Below are positions 9,060 through 17,819 of a stretch of DNA of 64,000 nt, one piece after another. Position numbers and translations under genes: made by a program. Position 1 is the stretch's first letter. Each line of letters opens with the position of its first letter. The notes under the pieces are model-generated. The model saw only the letters and a program-made list of their open reading frames with translations, searched no databases and was not told the DNA's origin. The DNA is from Saccharothrix luteola (lineage in GTDB: Bacteria > Actinomycetota > Actinomycetes > Mycobacteriales > Pseudonocardiaceae), in contig NZ_JAJHUO010000013.1 in NCBI RefSeq assembly GCF_020859565.1, positions 194,663-258,662 of the forward strand, written 5' to 3'.

Positions 9060-9083
9060 GTGACCCGCCCGCGGGTGGGTCAC
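9060..9083 (+). terminator. Intercistronic hairpin between luxC-like and methyltransferase genes
   Basis: GTGACCC (9060-9066) pairs with GGGTCAC (9077-9083), and the stem continues inward with CCC/GGG. No U tract follows, so it may attenuate transcription or protect mRNA ends rather than fully terminate. Confidence 0.4.
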
Positions 9084-9107
9084 GGCCACCCTCTTGGAGG
9101 ATCGGCA

Positions 9108-10727
9108 ATGTCCGTGACGGTCAGCGGCGCGCCCGGCGCGCTGGGGGACAGAGACCTCCGCCGGTTGGCGGAAACCGTGGCCTTCGCGCGGGACCGGAGC
9201 ACCGGGGACGCGTTGGCCGCCGTGCTGGGCGGTGAGCCGCCCGCGACGGTCCTGCGCCACCTGGAGTTCGCGCACGCCGCGGTGCTCGTCGCCGTGGCGG
9301 AGCCGGCGGACGTGGTCGGGGCGCTGGCCGAACTCGGCGTGGACGCGCGGGAACCGTGCCCGAGCGTGGTGGTGCGCGACCGCCTGCGCGTCCGGACGGG
9401 ACGGGAGTTCGACCCGCTGATCGTGCGCGGCGCCGTCGCCGGCAGCACGCGTGAAGTGGAGCTGTTCGTGGTGCCCGGCGGAGCGGTGCTGTCCGAGGCC
9501 GACCGGGAGGCCGAGTCGCACGTGGCGTTCCGCGTGACCGGCGACGACGACGTGCTGCTGCGCGGGGTGTGCGAGACGTTGCAGGACGCGGGCCTCACCG
9601 CGGACGGCGGCGGTTACAACGACCACGAGCACGCGACGATGCTGTACTTCCGCGGCCCGACCTCGGCGCGGCTGGAGCTGAAGGTCCCCGGCCGGCGCAC
9701 GGCGCTGCTGGAGCGCCACGTCGGGCGGCCCGACCAGCCGCGGCGGTCGATGCTCGACCTCATGACCGGCGCGTGGCGCACCCGCGCGGTGGCCGCGGTC
9801 GCCGAGCTCGGGATCGCCGACCTGCTCGCCGGCGGCCCGCTCGGCACCGCCGAACTGGCCGCGCGCACCGGCTGCCGCGCGGACAAGCTCCGCCGCGTGC
9901 TCGCCTTCCTCGCCGCGCTCGGCGTGTTCCGCCGTGACGGGGAGCAGTGGTCGTTGACCGAGGTCGGCACGATGCTGCGCGCCGACGCGCCCGGGTCGCA
10001 ACGGGACCTGGCGCGCATCTACGGCGGCCTGTTCTACCGGTCGTTCAGCGGGCTGGAGCACGCCGTCCGCACCGGTGAGAGCGGGTTCAGCCACGTGTAC
10101 GGGGCGGAGCTGTTCGAGCACTTCGCGGCCCACCCGGCGGACGCGCGGCTGTTCGAGGGCGCGATGGCGGCGGGCACGAGCTTCCTGGAACTGGTGCCCG
10201 GCCTGCTGGACCTGCCCGCCACCGGCACGGTCGTCGACGTGGCGGGTGGCGACGGCAGGCTGCTCGACCTGGTGCTGACCGCCGCGCCCGGCCTGCGCGG
10301 CGTGCTGTTCGACCGGCCGCACGTGGTCGGCGCCGCGGCCGACGTGCTGGCGGGCCACGGCGCGCGGGCGTCGGTCGTCGCGGGCGACTTCTTCCGCGAC
10401 CCGGTGCCGCCGGGCGGCGACCTCTACCTGCTGTCCCGGATCCTGCACGACTGGGACGACGAGCGGTGCTCGACGGTCCTGCGCAACGTGCGCGCGGCGA
10501 TGGCGGAGGGCGCGACCCTGGCCGTGGTGGAGCGGCCGATCCAGGACGACCCGCGCACGCTGCTGCCGCTGGCGTTCAACGTGCACATGATGGTCAACAC
10601 CGTGCAGGGCGGCGAGCGGACCACCGAGGAGCACCGGAGGCTGTTGGCGGCCAACGGCTTCGCGTTGGAGGACATCCGCGAACTGCCGCTGGACATGGCC
10701 GTGCTGGTCGCGCGCGCCATCGTGTGA
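9108..10727 (+). CDS. SAM-dependent O-methyltransferase with an N-terminal extra domain
   Basis: The ATG at 9108 has a GGAGG site; an upstream start at 9060 lies in the hairpin. The 539-aa product is longer than the usual 330-350 aa of this family. Residues from about 210 onward form a dimerisation helix bundle ('RRSMLDLMTGAWRTRAVA'), then the SAM motif 'VVDVAGGDGRLLDL' and the catalytic-region motif 'SRILHDWDDERC', as in acetylserotonin-type and polyketide O-methyltransferases. The first 200 residues form a separate alpha/beta domain ('HAAVLVAVAEPADVVGALAE', 'EAESHVAFRV', 'ARLELKVPG') that I do not recognise. The gene probably belongs to the same operon as luxE/luxC and would decorate the same metabolite. 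Confidence 0.82.
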   Translation: MSVTVSGAPGALGDRDLRRLAETVAFARDRSTGDALAAVLGGEPPATVLRHLEFAHAAVLVAVAEPADVVGALAELGVDAREPCPSVVVRDRLRVRTGREFDPLIVRGAVAGSTREVELFVVPGGAVLSEADREAESHVAFRVTGDDDVLLRGVCETLQDAGLTADGGGYNDHEHATMLYFRGPTSARLELKVPGRRTALLERHVGRPDQPRRSMLDLMTGAWRTRAVAAVAELGIADLLAGGPLGTAELAARTGCRADKLRRVLAFLAALGVFRRDGEQWSLTEVGTMLRADAPGSQRDLARIYGGLFYRSFSGLEHAVRTGESGFSHVYGAELFEHFAAHPADARLFEGAMAAGTSFLELVPGLLDLPATGTVVDVAGGDGRLLDLVLTAAPGLRGVLFDRPHVVGAAADVLAGHGARASVVAGDFFRDPVPPGGDLYLLSRILHDWDDERCSTVLRNVRAAMAEGATLAVVERPIQDDPRTLLPLAFNVHMMVNTVQGGERTTEEHRRLLAANGFALEDIRELPLDMAVLVARAIV

Positions 10728-10797
10728 GCGCTCTCACCGGTCCGCATGCTGGAAATCGGCTTCCTCGTCGCCCACCCCGGCGACGAGGATCGCCGGT

Positions 10798-11991
10798 GTG
10801 CCCGCGCTGAGCGAAACCCCTGTCCAACCCCGGTCCCGACCCTTCGTGCCGCTGATGTCGGTGAGCCTGCTGACCGGTGTCGGGTACGCGCTGGCGGGCC
10901 CGTTCCTGTCGCTGTTCCTGATCAAGGAGGTCCAGGCGGGCCCGGTCGCGGTCGGGGCGTTCCTGCTGGTCGCCTCACTGGTGTCGATGGTGGTGAGCAC
11001 GCTGCTCGGGCGGTTGTCCGACGCGCGGGCGATCCGCCGCACGTTGCTGGTGGTGGCCGGGGTGTCGGGCGGGCTGGCGTGGGTGCTGTTCGCCGTGCTG
11101 CGGGAGTACTGGTTGCTGCTCGTCGTCGCGGTCACGGTGTGGGCGCTCGCGTCCGCGCAGATTCCGCAGATGTACGCCTACGCCCGGCAGTTGCTCGAAC
11201 GCAGCGGCTCGACGAAGGCGCCGTTGGTGATGAGCGGCCTGCGCACGACCATGTCGATCGCGTGGGTCGGCGGTCCGCCGCTGGGCGCGCTGGTGCTCGC
11301 CGGCGGCGGGTTCACCGGGCTGTTCGCGGTCAGCGCCGCGGTGTACGTGGTGGCCGTCGTCGTGATCCTGGTGTGGCTGCCGGAGCTGGGGCCGTCCGCG
11401 CCGCCGTCGCACGAGGTGGCACAGCAGTCCGGGCTGCGGCGGGAGGTGGTGCTCGCGGCGGCGGCGTTCGTGCTGCTGCAGTGCGCGACATCGCTCGGGG
11501 TGACGGCGATGCCGCTGTTCGTGACCGAGAGTTTGGGCGGGACGACCCGTGACGCGGGCCTGGTTCTCGGGCTGTGCGCGGCCCTGGAGATCCCGCTGAT
11601 GCTCGGCTTCGGCGCGTTGGCGGTGCGGCACAACCTCCGGGTTCTCGTGCTGGCGGGCGGCGCGGTCGCGCTGGTCTACTACACGATCATGCTCCTCACC
11701 GAGGCGACCTGGCAGGTCATGGCGGCGCAGGTGCTGCACGCCGTGGTCATCTCGGCGGTGATGGGCCTCGGCATCTCCTACTTCCAGGACCTCGCGCCCG
11801 ACCGGCCCGGGTACGCCAGCACGCTGTTCACCAACACCTACAAGACCAGCGCGATGCTCGTCGGGCCGTTGCTCGGCCTCGCGCAGCACCTCGGCTACCG
11901 CACCGCCTACGGCATGGGGCTGGCGATGTCGGTGCTGGGGTTGGCGTTGCTGCTCGCCGCACGTCCCAAGTCGGCGATACTGACCGCGTGA
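10798..11991 (+). CDS. MFS exporter, sugar-efflux (Set)-like
   Basis: The GTG at 10798 begins a 397-aa protein with about 12 hydrophobic segments. The MFS loop motif appears as 'GRLSDARAIRR' between helices 2 and 3. A long central loop ('PELGPSAPPSHEVAQQSGLRRE') separates the two six-helix halves, and 'FTNTYKTSAMLVGPLLGL' near the end recalls SetA/SetB-type sugar and drug efflux proteins. It follows the methyltransferase by 70 bp in the same direction, so it may export the cassette's product. Its stop overlaps the next gene's start (GTGA). Confidence 0.85.
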   Translation: MPALSETPVQPRSRPFVPLMSVSLLTGVGYALAGPFLSLFLIKEVQAGPVAVGAFLLVASLVSMVVSTLLGRLSDARAIRRTLLVVAGVSGGLAWVLFAVLREYWLLLVVAVTVWALASAQIPQMYAYARQLLERSGSTKAPLVMSGLRTTMSIAWVGGPPLGALVLAGGGFTGLFAVSAAVYVVAVVVILVWLPELGPSAPPSHEVAQQSGLRREVVLAAAAFVLLQCATSLGVTAMPLFVTESLGGTTRDAGLVLGLCAALEIPLMLGFGALAVRHNLRVLVLAGGAVALVYYTIMLLTEATWQVMAAQVLHAVVISAVMGLGISYFQDLAPDRPGYASTLFTNTYKTSAMLVGPLLGLAQHLGYRTAYGMGLAMSVLGLALLLAARPKSAILTA

Positions 11992-12569
11992 TCGACGAGC
12001 TGCTGCGGCGCCAGGAGGACCTGCAAGCGGAGGCGGACGCCGTGGTGGCCGACCTCGGGCTGCACGTGCTGCTGTCGGCGCTGGGTGAGCCGGTCCGGAC
12101 GGGCAGCTCGGCGTTGGGCCTGATGGTGGTGCCCGACATCGACATCACGGTGGTGTGCCCGGCGCTGGACCGCGACGCCGTCGTGGACGTCGCCGCCCGG
12201 CTCGCGCGGCACGAGCGGGTGCGCGTGGTGCAGTTCCGCAGGGACGACGGCCACTGGAACACCGAGCCGGACGCCTACCCGGACGGGCTGTACCTGGGCC
12301 TGAAGTACCGGGCAGGGAAGGACCGGCACGGCGCCGGGTCCGAGTGGAACGCCGACATCTGGTTCGTGGACGAACCCGAGCGCCAGCCCGACCTCGGGCA
12401 CGTGCGCACGCTGCCCGACCGGATCACGCCGGAGACCCGGGCGGCGATCCTGCTGATCAAGCACTCGCGCCCCGACTACCGCAGCTTCGACGTCTACCGG
12501 TCGGTGCTGGACGACGGCGTGCGGACACCCGAGGACTACGACCGGTGGCGGGTCACGCACGGTCAGTGA
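11988..12569 (+). CDS. Nucleotidyltransferase-like hypothetical protein
   Basis: The GTG at 11988 overlaps the preceding stop. The 193-aa product contains 'GSSALGLMVVPDIDITVVC' at residues ~39-57, which resembles the GS..DxD metal-binding signature of the polymerase-beta nucleotidyltransferase fold, with a downstream 'WNADIWFVDE' strand that could give the third acidic residue. The C-terminal part ('ETRAAILLIKHSRPDYRSFDVYRSVLDDG') is helical. Aminoglycoside-type nucleotidyltransferases share this layout, but no substrate can be assigned. It is coupled to the MFS gene, which suggests a resistance or tailoring role (inference). Confidence 0.6.
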   Translation: MIDELLRRQEDLQAEADAVVADLGLHVLLSALGEPVRTGSSALGLMVVPDIDITVVCPALDRDAVVDVAARLARHERVRVVQFRRDDGHWNTEPDAYPDGLYLGLKYRAGKDRHGAGSEWNADIWFVDEPERQPDLGHVRTLPDRITPETRAAILLIKHSRPDYRSFDVYRSVLDDGVRTPEDYDRWRVTHGQ

Positions 12570-12667
12570 ACCGACCGTTTGGTTTGCGCTCTTCGAGCGG
12601 TTCTCCGCGAAATTCGGGTCTCGTGCCCCTCGGCGTTGCTAAACCTTCCTCAGGGGGAGGAGGTCAC

Positions 12668-13333
12668 GTGCCAAAGGGTTTCTACACCGACGACCGCGGC
12701 CGGGTCCGGCCGGTCGCCGGCGGGGGCGGGCGGAGCAGGTCGGTGCTGCTGGCCGGCTTGATCGCGCTCAGCGCGGTCGGGTACGGAGGAGCGGTCGGCC
12801 TCAGCGCGGGCGGCTCCGGTGGCGGCGGCGGTCCGGGGCTGAGCGTGGAGGCGCGCAAGGCCGAGGGCGGCGACCTCGCGCGGCGGGGTGACGCCGACGG
12901 CGCGTGGCGCCGGATGGGGCTGCACGGGCTCAAGCGGACGGAGAAGCAGCAGGCCGCGTGCGTGGACGCGGCGTTCGGCGCGGTGCGGGAGTTCCTCCGC
13001 GAGACCGGGTGCACGTCGATGGACCGGGTGCTGTTCACCGTGGGGGACGACGCGGGCAACTCGGCGGTGATCGCGGTGGCCTGGGTCGTGTTCGACTCGC
13101 GCGGCGACGCGCGGGAGTTCCAAGAGATCATGGACGCGCCCGGGACCGGTGACGTGAAGGCGCTGGGTACCGCCCAGGTCGGTCTCGTGGACGTGGCGTT
13201 CACCGGCGCCAACTACGGCTCGGACCGGGACCGGTCCACGGTCACCGTCGCCGAGGCCGAGATCGCGACCGGCTACGTCACGCCGGAGGTGCTGGACGCG
13301 TTGGCGGAGGTGGCGGCGCAGCTGCCCCGGTGA
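12668..13333 (+). CDS. Hypothetical protein with one N-terminal membrane anchor
   Basis: GTG at 12668 lies just after a strong GGGGGAGGAGG ribosome site. The 221-aa product has a charged N-terminus, one hydrophobic segment at about residues 22-44 ('SVLLAGLIALSAVGYGGAVG'), a glycine-rich linker and an extracytoplasmic globular domain of about 150 residues ('AACVDAAFGAVREFLRETGCTSMDRVLF..'). Two cysteines could form a disulfide. I recognise no family with certainty; similar short anchored proteins are common in Pseudonocardiales. Its 3' end overlaps the convergent ECF gene by 56 bp. Confidence 0.7.
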   Translation: MPKGFYTDDRGRVRPVAGGGGRSRSVLLAGLIALSAVGYGGAVGLSAGGSGGGGGPGLSVEARKAEGGDLARRGDADGAWRRMGLHGLKRTEKQQAACVDAAFGAVREFLRETGCTSMDRVLFTVGDDAGNSAVIAVAWVVFDSRGDAREFQEIMDAPGTGDVKALGTAQVGLVDVAFTGANYGSDRDRSTVTVAEAEIATGYVTPEVLDALAEVAAQLPR

Positions 13334-14111
13334 ACACCGGATCGCCGAACGACGCCCGGCGGGCGGCCCGGCGCAACGTGCGCAGCAGCACCGGGCCGGT
13401 CACGAGGACCAGGATCGTGGTGGTGACCGCGCGGCCGACGTCCCAGCCGAAGGACGTGGCCAGGCTGAACGCCACCACGCGCACCAGGTTGTCGAGGATC
13501 GGCGCGCCCGGCTGGAAGGACAGCGAGGTGCTGCCCGCGCTCAGCGCGAAGGGCCAGAACGACAGGTTCAGCAGCAGCCCGTAGACCAGGGACGCGAGGG
13601 CGCTGTACGCGGCGAGCAGCACCAGTTCGACCTTGCCGCGCGCCGACGGCAGCAGACCCGCGCCCAACGCCACCCAGGCCGCGCCGAGCATCTGGTACGG
13701 CAACCACGGCCCGACACCGCCCGTGAGCAGGGCGGACGCGAACAGCATGGTGTTGCCGAGCACGAACCCGAACCCGGGCCCGAACACCCGGCCGCCGAGG
13801 ACGAGCAGGAAGAACACCGTCTCGATCCCCGCCGTGCCCGCGCCGAGGGGGCGGATCGCCGCGCCCAACGCCGACAGCACGCCCAGCATCGCCACGGCTT
13901 TGGCGTCCAGCCCGCCTTCGCTGATCTCGGCCAGCACGACGGCGAGCACGAGCGGCAGGAGCAGAGCGAACGTCCACGGCGCGGTCGCGCCCTGCGCGAT
14001 GCCGGCGTCCGCGGAGACCAGCAACGGCCAGCCGAAGGCGACCACGCTGATCGCCGCCGCCACGGCCAGGGCGAGGGTGGCGCGGGGCCGGATCCGGACC
14101 GACCTGTTCAT
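13278..14111 (-). CDS. ECF transporter S component (probable cobalamin-specific subunit)
   Basis: The ATG at 14111 follows a GAGGTG site; a longer start at 14138 lacks one. The 277-aa product has at least six membrane segments ('TLALAVAAAISVVAFGWPLL', 'WTFALLLPLVLAVVLAEI', 'FGPGFGFVLGNTMLFASALL', 'GPWLPYQMLGAAWVALGAG') in the small S-component fold. S components bind the vitamin and dock on the EcfT/EcfAA module, which is encoded just upstream. The riboswitch at the head of the operon points to vitamin B12 as ligand. The 172-bp gap from the ATPase gene contains a terminator-like repeat, so part of its expression may come from its own promoter. Confidence 0.8.
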   Translation of the reverse strand: MNRSVRIRPRATLALAVAAAISVVAFGWPLLVSADAGIAQGATAPWTFALLLPLVLAVVLAEISEGGLDAKAVAMLGVLSALGAAIRPLGAGTAGIETVFFLLVLGGRVFGPGFGFVLGNTMLFASALLTGGVGPWLPYQMLGAAWVALGAGLLPSARGKVELVLLAAYSALASLVYGLLLNLSFWPFALSAGSTSLSFQPGAPILDNLVRVVAFSLATSFGWDVGRAVTTTILVLVTGPVLLRTLRRAARRASFGDPVFTGAAAPPPPPTRPAPPA

Positions 14112-14181
14112 CGCGTCACCTCGCCGGCAGTTGTCCACAGGGCGAGCACGACGGGCCGGGAGCGTCGGTCCCTTGTGGCAG

Positions 14182-14216
14182 GATCAAGAACAGGGGTCCC
14201 CCTGGCGGGTACCTCT
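14182..14216 (-). repeat. Intergenic hairpin repeat element, copy 1
   Basis: On the minus strand an AGGTACCC...GGGGACC hairpin is followed by CCTGTTCTTGATC. A near-identical element lies at 31311-31355 on the plus strand, and the identity extends beyond the hairpin itself (a 22-base core with one mismatch). Both copies follow a gene end and precede the start of another gene on the same strand. Confidence 0.6.
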
Positions 14217-14290
14217 GCGCAGCCCGTCCCGGCTGGGATCTGCGCGTGGCCCGTGCCAGCCGGGAGTTGCGCGCGGCCGGGGTTCACCGG
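14212..14290. repeat. Three imperfect ~26-bp tandem units
   Basis: Units start at about 14214, 14239 and 14266, each with TSTGCGCG or GTTGCGCG followed by a GCCCGT..CCGG segment. The third unit runs into the last codons of the ATPase gene. Purpose unknown; it may arise from slippage. Confidence 0.45.
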
Positions 14291-15885
14291 GCCGCCAAAG
14301 CCGCGCGGACGTCCGCCACCGTCAGCCACGGCGCCGGCGCGAGCACCTTCGCCACCTGCGGCGAGAAGACCGGTGACGCGGTGACCACCTCGGCGGTCGG
14401 TCCGTCGGCCACCACCTCGCCCTCGGCCAGCACCACGACCCGGCTCGCGTACTCCGCCACGAACTCCACGTCGTGCGTCGCCAGCACGATCGCGTGCCCG
14501 TCGTCGGCGAGAGCGCGCAACGCCGCCGCGAGCCGCGTCTTGGCCGGGTAGTCCAAGCCCCGCGTCGGCTCGTCCAGCAGGATCGCCCGCGGCGACGGGG
14601 TGAGCGCCACGGCCAGCACCAGCGCGAGCCGCTGCCCCTCCGACAGGTCACGCGGGTGCCGGTCGTCCGGGATGCCCGGCGCGAGCCGGTCCAGGAACTC
14701 GCGGCACGTGCCCTCGGCCTTGTCCGACTCGCGGTCCGCCTGCGCGCACTCGCCGCCGACGGTGTGCAGGTACAGCAGGTCACCGGGCTGCTGCGGCACC
14801 AGACCGATGGCCTTGCGCCGCGGGCCGGGCTTGAGCGTCGCCGGGTCGACGCCGTCCACCGCGACCTCGCCGCCGGACCGCTTGCCCGTGCCCTGCACCG
14901 CCCACAGCAGGCTCGACTTCCCCGACCCGTTGCGACCCATCACGGCCACCCGCTCACCCGCGCCGACGCTCAACGACACCCCACGCAGAGCGTCCACACC
15001 GGAGTACCGCACCCGCAGGTCACGCGCGTGCACCAACTCCGCCGGCCGCGCCGGTGTCGCCACCGGCGGCTCGGGCAGACGGTCCCGCAGCGGAGCGGCC
15101 AACCGCCGCGCGTCGCGGATCGACACCGGCACCGGCTCCCACCCGGCCAGCTGACCCAACCGCACCACGGGCGGCGCGACCGGGGCGTCCGCCAGCACCG
15201 GGCCGGGTTCGCCCGCGACCGGCGGCAGACCACCGCCGGGCAGCCACACCACGCGGTCGGCGTACTGCGCGACCCGTTCCAGCCGGTGCTCGGCGATCAG
15301 CACGGTCATGCCCAGGTCGTGCACGAGCCGGTGCAGCGCGGCCAGCACGTCCTCCGCCGCACCGGGGTCCAGCGCCGAGGTCGGCTCGTCCAGCACCAAC
15401 ACGCGCGGGTGCGCGGTCAGGGCCGCGCCGACGGCCACGCGTTGCTGCTGCCCGCCCGACAACGTCGCCAGCGGCCGGTGCCGCAGGTCCGCGAGGCCGA
15501 GCAGGTCCAACGTCTCCTCGACCCGCTTGCGCATCACCGGCTGCGCCAGCGCCAGCGACTCCATCGAGTACGCCAGCTCCTCCTCGACCGAATCGGTGAC
15601 GAACCCGGCCTGCGGGTCCTGCGCCACCATGCCCACCACGTCGGCCAGCTCGCGCGGCGGGTGAGTGCGGGTGTCGCGTCCGGCCACGAGCACCCGGCCG
15701 GTGAGCGTGCCGCCGGTGAAGTGCGGCACCAGGCCGTTGACCGCGCGCAACAGCGTCGACTTGCCCGACCCCGTCCGCCCGACCACCAGGCACAACTCGC
15801 CTTCCGGCACGTGCAGGTCCACCGCGGCCAACGCGGGCGCGTCGGCGTCGCGGTAGGTGACGGAGACGTTCTCGAACCGGATCAC
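14284..15885 (-). CDS. ECF transporter ATPase, two fused ATP-binding domains (EcfAA)
   Basis: The GTG at 15885 overlaps the EcfT stop (GTGA). The 533-aa protein has two complete ABC domains. The first has Walker A 'GRTGSGKSTLL', signature 'TLSGGQQQRVAVGAAL' and Walker B 'VLVLDEPTSALD'. The second has 'GRNGSGKSSLL', a variant signature 'DLSEGQRLALVLAVAL' and 'AILLDEPTRGLD'. Fusion of both ATPases in one chain is common for actinobacterial ECF systems. It energises uptake by the T component and the S component encoded on either side. The longer open frame upstream is antisense-frame noise inside the EcfT gene. Confidence 0.92.
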   Translation of the reverse strand: MIRFENVSVTYRDADAPALAAVDLHVPEGELCLVVGRTGSGKSTLLRAVNGLVPHFTGGTLTGRVLVAGRDTRTHPPRELADVVGMVAQDPQAGFVTDSVEEELAYSMESLALAQPVMRKRVEETLDLLGLADLRHRPLATLSGGQQQRVAVGAALTAHPRVLVLDEPTSALDPGAAEDVLAALHRLVHDLGMTVLIAEHRLERVAQYADRVVWLPGGGLPPVAGEPGPVLADAPVAPPVVRLGQLAGWEPVPVSIRDARRLAAPLRDRLPEPPVATPARPAELVHARDLRVRYSGVDALRGVSLSVGAGERVAVMGRNGSGKSSLLWAVQGTGKRSGGEVAVDGVDPATLKPGPRRKAIGLVPQQPGDLLYLHTVGGECAQADRESDKAEGTCREFLDRLAPGIPDDRHPRDLSEGQRLALVLAVALTPSPRAILLDEPTRGLDYPAKTRLAAALRALADDGHAIVLATHDVEFVAEYASRVVVLAEGEVVADGPTAEVVTASPVFSPQVAKVLAPAPWLTVADVRAALAAR

Positions 15886-16958
15886 GTGTTCACCCTGTTC
15901 CTGGCGCCTGCGTTCCTGGCGATGACGACGGGCGCGAGCGCGCACAGCAGACCGACCGCGGGCAGCAGCGGCAGTTCCGGCACGGTCAGCGGCACGGTGC
16001 TCGGCGTCAACGCGCCGCCGCCCAGGTCCTGCGGCGCGAGGAACGTCGCCAGCGCCGCGACCAGCCCCGACCCGATGATCACCAGCTCGCGCGGGCCCCA
16101 CCGGTCCGGCCGGTACCGGCTGCGCCGCACCCGTCGCGACCCCGTCCACAAACCCGTGACGGCCAGCGCCGAGCCCACCACCAGCATCGGCGTGCCGACC
16201 ACGCCCGGCGCGCTGCCGCCGAGCAGCCCGTACGCGCCGAAGCACAGCCCCAGCAACCCGCCGAGCACCAGCACACCGGTCACCACCCTGGTCCGCTTCG
16301 GCAGCCCCGCCGTCCGGCCGTACCCGCGCGAGTCCATCGCCGCGGCCAGCACCAGCGACCGCTCGAACGCGTCCTCCAACACCGGCACCATCAAGACCCG
16401 CATCGCCTTCACGCCGCGCACCACGTCCCCCCGCAGCGCCCGCGCCCGCCGCACCGACCGCGCGCTGGCCACCAACTGCGGCGCGACCGTCAACGCCACC
16501 ACCACCGCGACGCTCACCTCGTACAACGCGGCCGGCAACGACCGCAGCAGCCGCTTCGCGTTGGCCAACGCGTTCGCCGCGCCGACGCAGCACAGCAACG
16601 TCGCCAGCTGAAGCCCTTGGTACAACGCGAAAGCGAGCCCTTCGGCGCTGACCGGGCCGCCCAGCCGGATGCCCTTCGTCCACTCCGGCAACGGGATTTC
16701 CGGCAACGTCACCAGCACCGTCGGCCCGCTCACGCCACCCAGCAACACGTGCAGCACCACCCGGATGGCGAGCACCACCAACGCGAACTTGAGGAACACC
16801 CCGTACGCGCCGGCCCACGGGGTGTCCTCGCGGCAGGACACGGCCACGTACCCCGCGACGGCGATCACCAGCGCCAACAACACCGGGTTGGTGGCGCGGC
16901 CGGCCACGGCGGCGAGGCACAACGCCCACAGCCACCACGCGCCGGGGTGCAGGCTCAC
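15882..16958 (-). CDS. ECF transporter T component (CbiQ-like permease)
   Basis: GTG at 16958 overlaps the stop of the DUF4430 gene (GTGA), which decides this start over an ATG at 16991. The 358-aa product has N- and C-terminal membrane clusters. The cytoplasmic coupling helices carry the two family motifs: 'ARALRGD' and 'AMDSRGYGR', where the Ala-Arg-Gly type triplets contact the ATPase subunits. The C-terminal third is longer than average, with extra membrane segments ('GVLVLGGLLGLCFGAYGLLGG' and 'LVIIGSGLVAALATFLAP'). It is the coupling module of the vitamin importer. Confidence 0.9.
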   Translation of the reverse strand: MSLHPGAWWLWALCLAAVAGRATNPVLLALVIAVAGYVAVSCREDTPWAGAYGVFLKFALVVLAIRVVLHVLLGGVSGPTVLVTLPEIPLPEWTKGIRLGGPVSAEGLAFALYQGLQLATLLCCVGAANALANAKRLLRSLPAALYEVSVAVVVALTVAPQLVASARSVRRARALRGDVVRGVKAMRVLMVPVLEDAFERSLVLAAAMDSRGYGRTAGLPKRTRVVTGVLVLGGLLGLCFGAYGLLGGSAPGVVGTPMLVVGSALAVTGLWTGSRRVRRSRYRPDRWGPRELVIIGSGLVAALATFLAPQDLGGGALTPSTVPLTVPELPLLPAVGLLCALAPVVIARNAGARNRVNT

Positions 16959-17779
16959 TCCGTCGCCTTGGCGCGCCGGCGCGCGGTCCACAGACCGAGA
17001 CCGGCCAACGCGGCGATCACCACGATCCCGACGACCAAGCCCACCGTGCCGCCGGACGACGTGCCCGCCGTCGGCTCCACGGCGACCGACGTCGAGCCCG
17101 TCGGCGCGGCGGAACCCGACGTCGTGCTGCCGGACGTGGTCGCCGCCGACGACGAGGGCGGTGCGGTAGTCGTCCCGGCGGTGGTCGACGCGGACGTCGT
17201 CTCGGGCTGCTGGGTGGCCTGCTGGGTCGGCTGACCCGGTTGTGGTGCTGGTTGTCCGGGTTGGACGGGTTGGACGGGTTGCGTGGGCTGACCGGGCGCC
17301 GGTTGCCGCGGCGCGGGCTGCGTGGGTTTCGGCGCGGGCGCGGGCGGCGCGATGCCCGGCGGTTCACCCGCGCCGAACGACCAGCCCTCGACGCTTCCCG
17401 GAGGGGGGTCGTACGCGCCGGCGCTGGTGTTGCCGTAAACCCACGAACCGCCGGGTTGGCCGTGCCAGTAACCCCAGTACGCGGTGGTCGGGGACGTGTT
17501 CACGCACGGGTCGCTGCTCGGCTTGCCGTTGATCCGGCACACGAAACCGGGCTGCCGGGACGCGAACGTGTAGCCGAACCCGGCGGCGGTCAGCGCGGCC
17601 GTCCCCGTGGCGGGATCACCCGGAGCGCACCCCGTCTGCACGCCGCCGCCCAGGGAGCGGAAGTCGACGACCACCGTGACGCCCGAGCACTCGGCCGCCT
17701 GGGCGGTCGGCGGGGCGGACGCCAGGACGAGCCCGACGGCGGCCAGCGCCGTCAGGCCACGCCGCAACCGGCCGGTCAT
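16955..17779 (-). CDS. Membrane-anchored DUF4430 (transcobalamin C-terminal-like) protein
   Basis: The 274-aa product has a Sec signal peptide (cleavage near TAQA-A) and a ~110-residue beta domain with 'WGYWHGQPGGSWVYGNTSAG' and 'PPPGSVEGWSFG'. This pattern is typical of DUF4430, whose family includes the C-terminal domain of animal transcobalamin and intrinsic factor. A Pro/Gln- then Ser/Thr-rich spacer of ~100 residues follows, ending in a single membrane helix and an RRR tail. Four cysteines lie in the beta domain. The gene is 40 bp downstream of the alpha-barrel protein and overlaps ecfT. I infer that it helps capture cobalamin at the cell surface and hand it to the ECF importer. Confidence 0.85.
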   Translation of the reverse strand: MTGRLRRGLTALAAVGLVLASAPPTAQAAECSGVTVVVDFRSLGGGVQTGCAPGDPATGTAALTAAGFGYTFASRQPGFVCRINGKPSSDPCVNTSPTTAYWGYWHGQPGGSWVYGNTSAGAYDPPPGSVEGWSFGAGEPPGIAPPAPAPKPTQPAPRQPAPGQPTQPVQPVQPGQPAPQPGQPTQQATQQPETTSASTTAGTTTAPPSSSAATTSGSTTSGSAAPTGSTSVAVEPTAGTSSGGTVGLVVGIVVIAALAGLGLWTARRRAKATE

Positions 17780-17819
17780 CGCGTCACGAACGCGGTCGGC
17801 GTGCCGCGATCACGTGCCG

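Noticed and set aside
7376..10634. Long minus-strand open frames across luxC-like and methyltransferase genes
   Set aside because: Repetitive Arg/His/Gly composition; the plus-strand proteins have clear family motifs and ribosome sites.
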